Shown: piece by piece, positions 10,749 through 20,478 of the stretch
Position numbering within the stretch: position 1 is the first letter of the stretch
Layout: each line of letters opens with the position of its first letter
Assembly (NCBI GenBank): GCA_022376925.1
Contig: JAIOJX010000025.1
Span: 139,211,301-139,275,300, forward strand
Source of the DNA: Tragulus kanchil
Taxonomy: Eukaryota > Chordata > Mammalia > Artiodactyla > Tragulidae
Reading direction: 5' to 3'
Length of the DNA: 64,000 bases
The notes under the pieces: model-generated
The model's input: only the letters and a program-made list of their open reading frames with translations
Told to the model about the DNA's origin: nothing
The model's database searches: none
Program-made: the position numbers and the translations under genes

Positions 10749-10968
10749 GGGCTTCCCTGGTGGTCCAGTGGGTAAAGAGTCCGCCTTACAGTGCGAGGGG
10801 TACCGGCTCGATCTCTGGCCCCAGAAGATCCCGCACACAGCCAGCACTCTGGAGTGTATGCGCCCAGAGCTGGTGCTCTGCAAGGAGAGGGCCACTGCAA
10901 TGGGAGGCTCATACAAGCCAAAGAATAAAGAAGGATGAAAATAAATAAAAAACTGATAAAAGAGTCCA
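10749..10968 (+). mobile_element. CHR-like tRNA SINE, internally shortened
   Basis: The head GGGCTTCCCTGGTGGTCCAG is followed by the body up to CCAAAGAATAAAGAAGGATG and an A-rich tail. About 25 bases of the GCGGAGCGGCTGG region present in the young copies are missing here. Confidence 0.82.
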
Positions 10969-11272
10969 AAATATTTTTAAAAAGTAAATCTTTATACAGA
11001 ATAATCTGAAAGTGACAGTTGCATTATTTAGGAGGGTGACAACTGAATTTACATAAACCAAAGTTTTATTCAGCTGTATATAAGATGCATTAGAAATCTG
11101 GTCAGTTGTATGTTTCTGTGGAGCAATTTTGCAAAATGAAGTGTATAAACTTAAAGAGTTGGTGTTTCAGTGAGCCTATATGATAATACTAAATTAAGAT
11201 GCAGCTTTCACTGTTCTTTCTACTTCAAGGACCTTGTGAGTTTTATGGCTGTAACTTTTATCGTCCATGTAG

Positions 11273-11424
11273 GTTCTGATTGCTCAAGAGAAAACAGTAG
11301 CACGGTCTGTGTGTTTGCCAAAAAGGATTCTAAATATACCTATACCGGACGATGTAGACTATGTGTGGAGACTTCTTCTCAACCCACCAGTCTTATCTGT
11401 GTTAGGTTGGCAAGAGGAGAACAG
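11273..11424 (+). pseudogene. POLR2B: POLR2B internal exon, decayed, splice flanks retained
   Basis: POLR2B is the second-largest subunit of RNA polymerase II and is extremely conserved. This 152-base segment is bounded by an acceptor-like ATGTAG and a donor-like CAG|GTATGG. It begins with codons for VLIAQEK, then changes frame and reads [17 protein letters not shown]-like and LARGEQ segments. Against the remembered POLR2B protein it needs a net 4-base deletion (frameshift) after QEK, one in-frame 3-base loss and many amino-acid changes. A functional gene would not tolerate this. Retained splice borders argue for a duplicated genomic fragment and not a processed copy. It lies on the opposite strand to the NOA1 relic, the same head-to-head order as the functional pair. 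No earlier POLR2B exons were found between the CpG block and this exon. Confidence 0.76.
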
Positions 11425-11671
11425 GTATGGACTGCTACATCATATGGTTTCTGTTTATTCCGTTTGGTCTAGTTCTGTAAGTTACCAGGCTGCATGTTTA
11501 ATGAAAAAGTTTTTCTGGAGCATATTATCAATAGATAGGCATTTTATTATTTCCTTATTGTTATGTAACAAGCCTAGTAGTAGCCTTTATCATCTTAGTT
11601 TCTGGTTGTGGCTTAGCAGGGTCCTCTGGCTAAGCATCTTTCACAAGGCTTCAGTCAAGATATTTGTCTGG

Positions 11672-11940
11672 GAATGAACAGTGGGTGGGAGGCATAGAGA
11701 GAGTAACATGGAAACCTATACTATCAAATGTGAAAAAGGTAGCTATTGTCATTGCGCTGTGGGAATAGCGGATCCTGCAGGGGCCCTGTGCCACAGCCTG
11801 GAGGGGTGGGATGGGGGGATCTGAGAGGGGGTTGGAGGTGGGAGGGAGCCAGGGATATTCATATGACTAATCTGGGACTATACATATCTGTAAAGAACAA
11901 AACTCTGTAAAAGTGAAAGTAAAAAAAAAGAAGAAAGAAA
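11672..11940 (+). mobile_element. L1 3' UTR fragment
   Basis: It starts GAACAGTGGGTGGGAGGC and ends with the AAGAACAAAACTCTGTAAAAG tail, in the same order as the 3' UTR at 43690-43925. The GGGGGATCTGAGAGGGGG G-rich stretch lies near 11813. It is severely 5'-truncated and has a second short AACTCTGTAAAAGC echo at about 11960. Confidence 0.82.
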
Positions 11941-12181
11941 GAAAAACAGGCACTACAAAACTCTGTAAAAGCAAAAAAGCAAAATTTAAAAAAAATGGCA
12001 AAAACAAGATATTTGTCCGGGTTGTAGTCATTGTCTTAAGGCTCTTTTGCATGGTTGTTGGTAGAAATCAGTTCCTTGCCCAAGGCTCCCCTCCATCCAG
12101 CAGCTGACAACCTGGCAACTCCCTTCAACAGAGAGAGTAATTAAGAAGATCTGTAGAGCATAAAGGCAAGATGGAAACTGA

Positions 12182-12308
12182 CTTTTTTTTTTTCCTGGCT
12201 GTACCACGTACCACATGGCTTGCAGGACGTTAGTTCCTCAGCCAAGGATGGAACCCAGGCCCCTGCAATGGAAATGCCAAGTCCTTATCACTGGACTGCC
12301 AAGGAGTT
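12182..12308 (-). mobile_element. Old CHR-type SINE head, antisense
   Basis: On the minus strand this is a diverged tRNA-like head (CCAGTGATAAGGAC, then GGGTTCCATCC) followed by GTGGTACGTGG and an A-run (T-run at 12182). Duplication 5 copy A ends here. Confidence 0.6.
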
Positions 12309-12432
12309 AAAGAGTTGGTTATTGTTTCAGTGAGCCTATATGATAATACTAAATTAAGATGCAGCTTTCACTGTTCTTTCTACTTCAAGGACCTTGTGAG
12401 TTTTATGGCTGTAACTTTTATCGTCCATGTAG

Positions 12433-12584
12433 GTTCTGATTGCTCAAGAGAAAACAGTAGCACGGTCTGTGTGTTTGCCAAAAAGGATTCTAAATATACC
12501 TATACCGGACGATGTAGACTATGTGTGGAGACTTCTTCTCAACCCACCAGTCTTATCTGTGTTAGGTTGGCAAGAGGAGAACAG
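12433..12584 (+). pseudogene. POLR2B: POLR2B decayed exon, second copy (duplication 5)
   Basis: Identical to 11273-11424 with the same frameshift and splice borders. It is generated by duplication 5. Confidence 0.74.
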
Positions 12585-12831
12585 GTATGGACTGCTACAT
12601 CATATGGTTTCTGTTTATTCCGTTTGGTCTAGTTCTGTAAGTTACCAGGCTGCATGTTTAATGAAAAAGTTTTTCTGGAGCATATTATCAATAGATAGGC
12701 ATTTTATTATTTCCTTATTGTTATGTAACAAGCCTAGTAGTAGCCTTTATCATCTTAGTTTCTGGTTGTGGCTTAGCAGGGTCCTCTGGCTAAGCATCTT
12801 TCACAAGGCTTCAGTCAAGATATTTGTCTGG

Positions 12832-13100
12832 GAATGAACAGTGGGTGGGAGGCATAGAGAGAGTAACATGGAAACCTATACTATCAAATGTGAAAAAGGT
12901 AGCTATTGTCATTGCGCTGTGGGAATAGCGGATCCTGCAGGGGCCCTGTGCCACAGCCTGGAGGGGTGGGATGGGGGGATCTGAGAGGGGGTTGGAGGTG
13001 GGAGGGAGCCAGGGATATTCATATGACTAATCTGGGACTATACATATCTGTAAAGAACAAAACTCTGTAAAAGTGAAAGTAAAAAAAAAGAAGAAAGAAA
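12832..13100 (+). mobile_element. L1 3' UTR fragment, second copy (duplication 5)
   Basis: Same fragment as 11672-11940. It is not an independent insertion. Confidence 0.8.
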
Positions 13101-13341
13101 GAAAAACAGGCACTACAAAACTCTGTAAAAGCAAAAAAGCAAAATTTAAAAAAAATGGCAAAAAAAAGATATTTGTCCGGGTTGTAGTCATTGTCTTAAG
13201 GCTCTTTTGCATGGTTGTTGGTAGAAATCAGTTCCTTGCCCAAGGCTCCCCTCCATCCAGCAGCTGACAACCTGGCAACTCCCTTCAACAGAGAGAGTAA
13301 TTAAGAAGATCTGTAGAGCATAAAGGCAAGATGGAAACTGA

Positions 13342-13468
13342 CTTTTTTTTTTTCCTGGCTGTACCACGTACCACATGGCTTGCAGGACGTTAGTTCCTCA
13401 GCCAAGGATGGAACCCAGGCCCCTGCAATGGAAATGCCAAGTCCTTATCACTGGACTGCCAAGGAGTT
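13342..13468 (-). mobile_element. Old CHR-type SINE head, second copy (duplication 5)
   Basis: Same fragment as 12182-12308. Here it continues into native flanking sequence (CTCAGACATCCCC). Confidence 0.6.
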
Positions 13469-13649
13469 CTCAGACATCCCCATTTTTTATAACTTAATCT
13501 TGGAAGTAACATTCTATCATTTTGACCATGTTCTTTTTATTAGATGCAAGTCATCACATACTCCAGGGAAGGGATTACACCACAGTAATAGTAGGCAGGG
13601 ATCATTGGGTACCATCTTAGTAGCTGCCTATCCTAGGCTTGTTGTTTAA

Positions 13650-13765
13650 TGTAATTAATAATAGCTAGCATTTCTTGAATATTTGCTATATGCCAATTAT
13701 GTTACTCAGATTGCTTGATTTAATCTTTACAACCGTATTGGGTATTTGTTGTAATCAACTATTTA
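13650..13765 (-). mobile_element. MIR-like SINE, antisense
   Basis: The order TAGCATTTCTTGAATATTTG, CTATATGCCAATTATG, TTTAATCTTTACAACC matches the reverse complement of the 3' half of MIR. It is ancient and diverged. Confidence 0.6.
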
Positions 13766-13769
13766 ATTT

Positions 13770-14180
13770 CATGTACAGTTTTTATTAAAGTGTTTTTGAA
13801 TAAGTCATTATATGCCCATTAAAATAGTTCCAGAAAAAATAGTACCTAAAAGAACAAAAAAAGGGTATGCTATAAAAAGTAATCTCTTTCCTAGAGGTAG
13901 CTGTTTTTGATAATTTCTCATGAATCCATCCAGAAATAGAATAATGCAAAAATTGCAAGTGAAAGCATAACATATACAGTGTTTGAAGGTTGCTGGTATC
14001 CTTTAAAAACATATTTAGATCTGCAGTTAATCATTGTTTCTGAACCATAATATTCCGTGTATAGAAGTAGCATAATTTATTGAGCCATTTCCCTTGTGAA
14101 GGATGTTTAAGTTTCTGGTCTTGTGCTCTCACAAACAATTCTATAGAGCCTAATAACACTTTTACAGGTTTTTATAAAGA
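13770..14180 (-). mobile_element. Ancient L1 (L1M-like) fragment, antisense
   Basis: It contains TTTCTCATGAATCCATCC, then a segment about an image of 'GAGCCATTTCCC..GGATGTTTAAGTTTC..CAAACAATTCTATAG', the typical layout of an antisense L1M 3' UTR. Divergence is high. Confidence 0.5.
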
Positions 14181-14406
14181 AGGAGTCCTGAACATTAGAG
14201 AGGTTTAAGGGCCTACAGTTAAAATCACATGTAGAATAAGTGTTTTGAAGAATTAAAATGATTTTTTCTTGTGGCTGAAGGTAGAATTGGGTCCAAGTAA
14301 AAGTGCTTGGAAAATAACCCCCAGATGATAGCAGTGTGCATTCTTTTCTTTCTTTTTTTAAAAGGAGGAATTTTATTTTTAATTTTTTGTGGTATGCTGT
14401 TTATTT

Positions 14407-14738
14407 ATTTATTTTTTTAAAGATTTATTTATTTATTTATTTGAGAGGGGGTCGGGTTGGGGAGGGAGGGGAGCAGGCGGGCCACTTCTATTGGTCTATC
14501 ATTTCTCTATTTTCATTCGTCTTCGTTCTTTGGCTCCTGTGGGCCTCCCATCGCGGTGGCGTCTGTTGTTGTAGAGCACTGGCTCTGGGCGCATGCGCTC
14601 CAGAGCTCCGGCTCGGTGATTGGACACATCAATCCAGCCGCTCCGCGGCACGTGGGATTTTCCCAGGCCAGGGCTCGAACTGGCGCCCCTTGCACTGCAA
14701 GGCGGTGTCCTTACCCACTGGACCACCAGGGAAGGCCC
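14407..14738 (-). mobile_element. Young CHR-like tRNA SINE, antisense, with TSD
   Basis: The full-length element reads on the minus strand from the GGGCCTTCCCTGG head, through a B-box and GTGTCCAATCACCG, to the CCCGCTCCCC/CCAACCCGACCCC tail and A/T-rich end. It is flanked by a perfect 12-bp target-site duplication TGCTGTTTATTT (14395-14406 and 14739-14750). It is close in sequence to the copies at 20.1, 44.0, 52.9 and 63.2 kb. Confidence 0.92.
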
Positions 14739-14770
14739 TGCTGTTTATTTTTAACTTTATTTTGTAGTAG

Positions 14771-14984
14771 GGGCTTCCCAGGTGGCTCACATGGTAAAGA
14801 ATCCACCTGCCAATGCAGAAGCCATAGGAGACTCCAGTTCAGTCCCTGGATAGGGAAGATTCCGTGGAGGAGGAAATGGCAACCCACTCCAGTATTCTTG
14901 CTGGGATAATCCCATGGACAGAGGAGCCTGGTGGGCTACAGTTCATGAGATCTCAAAGAGTCAGATGTGACTGAGCATGCACAC
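14771..14984 (+). mobile_element. Bov-tA SINE
   Basis: It reads GGGCTTCCCAGGTGGCTCA, then AACCCACTCCAGTATTCTTG, CCCATGGACAGAGGAGCCTG and GTCAGATGTGACTGAGCATG. This is the diagnostic order of the ruminant Bov-tA element (a tRNA head joined to BovB-derived sequence). It marks the source as a ruminant. Confidence 0.92.
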
Positions 14985-15355
14985 ATTTTCCATTATAGTC
15001 AATTAACAATGTTGTGATAGTTTCAGATGAACAATGAAGGGACTTAGCCATGTATCCATTCTCCCCCAAACTCCTCTCCCATTCAAGTTGCCGTATAACA
15101 TTGAGCAGAGTTCCATGTGCTATACAGTAGGTCTTGTTGGTTATCCATTTTAAATATAGTAGTGTGTACGTGTCTGTCCCAAACTCTCTAACCATCTCTT
15201 CCCCCATCATTCCCCCAGAAACCATAAGTTTGTCCTCTAAGTCTTTATCTTTCTGTTTTGTACGTATGTTCATTTGTATCATTTCTCTTTAGATTCCACA
15301 TATAAAGGATGTAATGTGATATTTCTCCTTCTCTGTATGACTTCACTGTGATGTG
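14985..15355 (-). mobile_element. L1 3' UTR fragment, antisense
   Basis: The order TTTCCATTATAGTC, AGTTCCATGTGCTATACAGT, CCATAAGTTTGTCC, CATTTGTATCATTTC, ATTCCACATATAAAGGATG is the antisense 3' end of a ruminant L1. It resembles 56000-57900, but the two are separate insertions. Confidence 0.75.
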
Positions 15356-15537
15356 CATTCTTTGTTGATTAGCATTGGCCTACATTATGGAGGGCAAAAG
15401 TAAGGAACACAGTATATGGAGAGGTTATCATGGAAGTTATTGGCAAAATGATTTAGTTAGAAGCAGAGAAAGAAAAATTATCTGGATATAGTGATAAGCT
15501 TGATATAGTATGAGAGTCAATTGAGATTCTATGGTCC

Positions 15538-15722
15538 TACCCTGAGGTAGCTCAGATGGTAATCTGCCTGCAGTGCAGAAGACCCAGGTTCAATACTTGA
15601 GCTGGGAAGATCCCTTGGAGAAGGGAATGACAACCAACTCCAATATTCTTGCCTGGAGAATTCCATGGACAGAGAAGCCTGATGGGGTCACAAAGAGTCA
15701 GGCAGAATTGAGTGATTAACAC
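15538..15722 (+). mobile_element. Bov-tA SINE, diverged
   Basis: It runs GAGGTAGCTCAGATGG, GACCCAGGTTCAATAC, CAACTCCAATATTCTTG, ATTCCATGGACAGAG, with several mismatches to the copy at 14771. Duplicated at 16736-16920. Confidence 0.85.
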
Positions 15723-15919
15723 TTTCACCCTGAGTTCCTAGATAAAATAGAGAACCTTCAAGAATTTATTTTTAGAGAGAACCTGATGAATTCATTTTTA
15801 GACAAAAGATTTTCTGTCATGCATAATGGAAGTAAGGAAGAAACAATAGCAAGGAAAGTCATAAAGACATACTAGTCTGGTGCAATTTAGTATAAAGGAA
15901 AAAAGAGTAGCTGACATCA

Positions 15920-16340
15920 TCTTCCTTTAATTTTTTACTTTGAAATAATTTATAATTTATGGAAAAGTTGCAAATAACTCATATACTTTACACCCAGATT
16001 CACTAGCTGTTGCCTTTGCCTTGTTTACTTTAGGATTCTCTTTGTCTATCTATACACATTTTGTTTTAACCTTTCAAGTGTAAGTTTTAGGCATTCATGC
16101 CTCTTTATTCCTAAATACATCAGTGTATTATGTCCTACCAGTCAGGACTTTCTCTTACATAGTTATAGTACAATTATTGAAATAAGACATATAGTGTTGG
16201 TGGAACACTTAATAATAGCCTAGGGATCTTATTCAGGTTTTTGTTAGTTGTGTTGATCATGTCCTTAATTTTTTATCTGGCTTAAAACCTAATCCAGGAT
16301 CATGTATTGCATGTTGTTTTATGTCTCTTTTTAGTCCCTG
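15920..16340 (-). mobile_element. Ancient L1-like sequence
   Basis: An AT-rich stretch with TTTGAAATAATTTATAATTT, AAGTTGCAAATAACTC, CTTACATAGTTATAGTACAA and ATCCAGGATCATG. This suggests an old antisense L1 body interrupted by the SNRPB retrocopy that follows. The family is not resolvable by eye. Confidence 0.4.
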
Positions 16341-16359
16341 TTAATATTGCCTTGTCGTG

Positions 16360-16578
16360 ATGGTGGTATGGAAGCTTCTGGCGGATTTCTAGGCCTCTGT
16401 GGAGGTGACTCTGTCAGGAATCAGAGCCATCAGAACCACCACCATGACTGTGGGTAAGAGCTGCGAGGTGCTGCAGCTCATCTGCCACAGGATGAGGTGC
16501 ATCCTGAAAAATGGCCGTATCTTCATTGGCACCTTTAAAGCTTTTGACAGGCATATGAATTTAATCCTCTGTGACTGT
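16360..16578 (+). pseudogene. SNRPB: SNRPB retrocopy 5' end, truncated duplicate
   Basis: This repeats the 5' UTR and first 45 or so codons (ATG at 16444) of the retrocopy at 17557, then stops at the duplication 6 junction. The short reading frame running on into [10 protein letters not shown] is a junction chimera, not a protein. Confidence 0.85.
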
Positions 16579-16735
16579 TTGATTATGGAGGGCAAAAGTA
16601 AGGAACACAGTATATGGAGAGGTTATCATGGAAGTTATTGGCAAAATGATTTAGTTAGAAGCAGAGAAAGAAAATTATCTGGATATAGTGATAAGCTTGA
16701 TATAGTATGAGAGTCAATTGAGATTCTATGGTCCT

Positions 16736-16920
16736 ACCCTGAGGTAGCTCAGATGGTAATCTGCCTGCAGTGCAGAAGACCCAGGTTCAATACTTGAGCT
16801 GGGAAGATCCCTTGGAGAAGGGAATGACAACCAACTCCAATATTCTTGCCTGGAGAATTCCATGGACAGAGAAGCCTGATGGGGTCACAAAGAGTCAGGC
16901 AGAATTGAGTGATTAACACT
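16736..16920 (+). mobile_element. Bov-tA SINE, second copy (duplication 6)
   Basis: Same element as 15538-15722. It should be counted once. Confidence 0.83.
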
Positions 16921-17556
16921 TTCACCCTGAGTTCCTAGATAAAATAGAGAACCTTCAAGAATTTATTTTTAGAGAGAACCTGATGAATTCATTTTTAGAC
17001 AAAAGATTTTCTGTCATGCATAATGGAAGTAAGGAAGAAACAATAGCAAGGAAAGTCATAAAGACATACTAGTCTGGTGCAATTTAGTATAAAGGAAAAA
17101 AGAGTAGCTGACATCATCTTCCTTTAATTTTTTACTTTGAAATAATTTATAATTTATGGAAAAGTTGCAAATAACTCATATACTTTACACCCAGATTCAC
17201 TAGCTGTTGCCTTTGCCTTGTTTACTTTAGGATTCTCTTTGTCTATCTATACACATTTTGTTTTAACCTTTCAAGTGTAAGTTTTAGGCATTCATGCCTC
17301 TTTATTCCTAAATACATCAGTGTATTATGTCCTACCAGTCAGGACTTTCTCTTACATAGTTATAGTACAATTATTGAAATAAGACATATAGTGTTGGTGG
17401 AACACTTAATAATAGCCTAGGGATCTTATTCAGGTTTTTGTTAGTTGTGTTGATCATGTCCTTAATTTTTTATCTGGCTTAAAACCTAATCCAGGATCAT
17501 GTATTGCATGTTGTTTTATGTCTCTTTTTAGTCCCTGTTAATATTGCCTTGTCGTG

Positions 17557-18587
17557 ATGGTGGTATGGAAGCTTCTGGCGGATTTCTAGGCCTCTGTGGA
17601 GGTGACTCTGTCAGGAATCAGAGCCATCAGAACCACCACCATGACTGTGGGTAAGAGCTGCGAGGTGCTGCAGCTCATCTGCCACAGGATGAGGTGCATC
17701 CTGAAAAATGGCCGTATCTTCATTGGCACCTTTAAAGCTTTTGACAGGCATATGAATTTAATCCTCTGTGACTGTGATGAGTTTAGGAATCAAACCAAAG
17801 AACTCAAAACAAGCGGAGAAAGAAGAGAAGTGAGTCCTTGGCCTGGTGCTACTTAGCGGGAAGAACATTGTCTCAATGACATAGAGGGGCTGCCTCCCAA
17901 AGATACTAGTATTGCCTCAGTGCCACTTGCTGGAGCTACTGGAGGCCAGGAGTCAGCAGAGCTACTGGCAGAGGCATCCCAGCTGGTGGTCCCATGCCCC
18001 AGGCTCCTGCAGGACTTGCTAGGTCCGTGGGGTTGGTGGGCCATCCTAACAGGTGAAGACCTCACATGGAAAAGGCACTGGCGTAGCAGCTGTCACAGCC
18101 AATATCACAGGGGCCCCAACCTAGTTCGCACCTGGCCCTGTGGCTCCTCCCTCATCTATGGGCCAAGGGGCACCCCTGCAGGCATGATGGGCCCACCTCC
18201 TGGTATGAGGCCTCCGATAGGTCCACCAGTGGGGATCCCCCCTGAATGAGGAACTTCAGTGGGAACACCCCTGCTGGGGATGCGGCCTCCTTAACCCCAG
18301 GGATACAAGGCCTTCCTTGACCTTGGCCACAGAGTTGTGGAAGTACCTCTCAGAGGAGTGGGCCTGATTCCTCAGGGCCATATTATCACACCTGTCTGTT
18401 AAGCTGTTGTCCAAGGAGTCTCACTGGATTGCCTGGTTTCCCTTAGAGGCCACTCAACCCAGGAATGCCCCCACAAAGGCCCTGGACTCATCTTGGCCCT
18501 TCTTCACTCCTGCCTGTTTTCTGCAAGGCTGTGCATAGTCCTTTAACTTCCTGTGGCCTGTGATACTAGTTTATAATAAACTCTTAA
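17557..18587 (+). pseudogene. SNRPB: SNRPB processed pseudogene
   Basis: SNRPB encodes the Sm-B/B' core protein of spliceosomal snRNPs. The copy starts in a 5' UTR-like segment (ATG at 17641). It encodes [36 protein letters not shown], then an out-of-frame continuation that still shows NSKQAE-type codons, PLAGA and the Pro/Gly/Met-rich tail (PPPGMRPP, at 18194-18220). It is intronless, with several frameshifts and stops, and ends with AATAAA (18575-18580). The AACTCAAAACAAGCGGAG codons fit SNRPB better than its paralogue SNRPN. No clear A-tail or target-site duplication is left, so it is fairly old. It cannot encode a working Sm protein. Confidence 0.9.
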
Positions 18588-18607
18588 GAAAATATTATAA
18601 ATGCTAA

Positions 18608-19165
18608 AAGGACTTCCCAGGTAGCACAGTGGTCAAAATCTGCCTGCCAATGCATGAGACCGGGGTTGGATCCCTGGGTTGGGAAGATCCCCTAGAGTAG
18701 GAAATGACAACCCACTTCTGTGGGTTAATATATAATTTATTTACTATATATATATTTATTTATATATATATACATAATTTATATATTATTTATTTATTGA
18801 CTTATTTTTGGCTGCACTGGCTCTTCATTGCTGCACACAGGCTTCCTCTAGTTGTTATGAGCAGGGACTACTCCTTTTTGCAGTGTACAGGCTTTTTCTC
18901 ATTATGGTGGCTTCTCTTGGTGGGGAGCACAGGCACTAGGCATACAGACTTCAGTAGCTGCAACATATGGGCTCAGTAGTCGTGGTGCATGGGCTTTAGG
19001 AGGCTGCAGCATGTGGGATCTTCCCAGACTAGGGATCAAACACGTGTCCCCTACATTGGCAGATGGATTCCTATCCACTGGACTACAAGGGAAGTCCACA
19101 CTCTAGTGTTCTTGCCTGGAGAATCTCATGGATGGAAGTAGGACACGACTGAGCACACACATATA
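18608..19165 (+). mobile_element. Bov-tA SINE split by another SINE
   Basis: The left part is 18608-18718 (GGACTTCCCAGGTAGCACAG to GACAACCCACTT). The right part is 19099-19165 (CTCTAGTGTTCTTGCC to GACACGACTGAGC). Joined, they form one Bov-tA element. The intervening 380 bp are an antisense CHR-type SINE. Confidence 0.8.
18719..19098 (-). mobile_element. CHR-type SINE nested in Bov-tA, antisense
   Basis: On the minus strand it reads GGACTTCCCTTGTAGTCCAG, then CTAGTCTGGGAAGATCCC, GAGCCCATATGTTGC and a TA/AAATAAATA-rich tail (18720-18800). The tail is expanded into (TA)n. It is moderately old, but younger than the Bov-tA it interrupts. Confidence 0.78.
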
Positions 19166-19692
19166 AACGCAAAAAAAAATCTTCCCTTGTTTTTATCCAC
19201 AGTCTTTCAAAACACTGAAATTTTTGAAAAGGATAGGACTTTTTTTTTTGGTAAAGTATCCTTCAATTTGGTTTTTCTGATATTTCCTCATGATTAATTT
19301 CAATTCATGCTATTTCTTGGCAGGACACATCTAGAGGTCATATTGTAGCTTCCCTGGGCATCAGAATCAGGCATCACATAATGCCATTTTGACCCATCAC
19401 TGGTAGTATTAACTTCTCAGTGGAAGCTGTTAGTTTTCTCCACTGTAAAGTTACTGTGTTTGTGGAAAGTTTTATTGAGTCTAGATAAATATGCATTTCC
19501 TTATCAGTCTTCTCCATTGATGGTCATTGTCTCAGGAGTAGTTGATATTCTTAAAGTTGTCCTGAATTGTCCAGGACGATTGTCTTAAAGACTACAGAGA
19601 AATAAGGTAAAATGCAGTCGGAACACTGGTTACAGAGTTGGAAAGTAAAGTATATTTTAGTTATTAGGGTGTTTATTGATATGGTTACATGG
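19166..19692. other. No gene recognised
   Basis: AT-rich non-coding sequence with no coding match. Unclassified old repeat sequence is possible. Confidence 0.45.
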
Positions 19693-19708
19693 TACAAATG
19701 GATTCTTT

Positions 19709-19812
19709 TTTTTTTAATTTTGTTTATTTATTTATTTGTTTTTTTTTAAGTTTTTACAGAGTTTTGTTGTTCACAGACATGTATATTCCCAAATCAGTCA
19801 TACGCATATCCC
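19709..19812 (-). mobile_element. Very short L1 3' end insertion with 16-bp TSD
   Basis: Only about 60 bases of L1 3' UTR (antisense of ATGTCTGTGAACAACAAAAC) plus a T-run are present. They lie between perfect 16-bp direct repeats TACAAATGGATTCTTT at 19693-19708 and 19813-19828. Confidence 0.85.
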
Positions 19813-19829
19813 TACAAATGGATTCTTTA

Positions 19830-20022
19830 TTTTTATTTATTTATTTAATTTTATTTGGCTGTACCAGAACGTAGTTGCCACACACGGCATCTTTGATCTT
19901 TGTTCCAGTGAGCAGGATCTTTAGTTGCAGCACATGGAATCTAGTTCCCTCACTAGGTATCAGAGCTGGGCCCCTTGCATTGACAGCTTGGAGTCTTAGA
20001 TACTAAACCACCAGGGAAGTCG
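19830..20022 (-). mobile_element. CHR-type SINE, antisense, diverged
   Basis: On the minus strand it has GACTTCCCTGGTGGTTTAG, GGGGCCCAGCTCTGATACC, AACTAGATTCCATGTGC and an AAATAAATAAATA-type tail. A 9-bp TSD, GATTCTTTA, is present at 19821-19829 and 20031-20039. Confidence 0.75.
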
Positions 20023-20135
20023 CACAAGTTGATTCTTTAAATTCAGGTAAAAGGACTTTCCTTTAAGCTTTTACCTGTAGTTATATGCTTTTAAAAAATA
20101 CTTAATGTAACTAGTTAAACAAAAGATGTTATTGG

Positions 20136-20478
20136 GGCTTCCCCTGGTGGTCCAGTGGGTGGGGACGCCGCCTTGCAGTGCAGGGGGCGCCGGTTTGATC
20201 CCTGGCTTGGGAGGATCCTCCGTGCGGCAGAGCGGCTGGACCACTGTGTCCTGTCGCCAAGCCGGAGCTCTGGAGCGCATGCGCCCAGAGCCGGCGCTCT
20301 GCAGCTACAGACGCCACCGCGATGGGAGGCCCACAGGAGCCAAGGAACAAAGACCGGTGAAAATAGAGAAATGAAAGATCGGTGGAGGTGGCCCGTCTAC
20401 TCCCCTCCCTCCCCAACCCGACCCCCGCCCAAAATAAATAAATAGATAGATCTTTAAAAAAAAAAAAAAAAAAAAAAG
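20136..20478 (+). mobile_element. Young CHR-like tRNA SINE
   Basis: Full-length: head GGGCTTCCCCTGGTGGTCCA, body with GGAGCGCATGCGCCCAGAGC and ACGCCACCGCGATGGGAGGC, tail CCAACCCGACCCCCGCC, then (AAAT)n and 20 or more As. The probable TSD is GTTATYG. GC-rich CpGs are still present, which indicates recent insertion. Confidence 0.92.

Larger units (their letters stand above)
11151..13468. repeat. Direct duplication 5: copy A 11151-12308, copy B 12307-13468
   Basis: Period 1156 bp at the start, then 1160. B has a 4-base gain close to the junction (TTGGTTATTG against TTGGTG) and is otherwise almost identical. A ends inside an antisense SINE flank (AAGGAGTT). Confidence 0.93.
15384..17775. repeat. 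Direct duplication 6: copy A 15384-16578, copy B 16582-17775
   Basis: Period 1197-1198 bp. B opens at ATTATGGAGGGC. A breaks off inside the SNRPB retrocopy (CTGTGACTG). One A is missing in a homopolymer near the start of B (AAAGAAAAATT against AAAGAAAATT). Confidence 0.93.

Noticed and set aside
14336..14909. Overlapping frames with GREGSRRATS or GPPGK-like ends, seen at many places in the window
   Set aside because: These are translations of the young CHR-like SINE in different frames. The apparent protein family is a repeat artefact.
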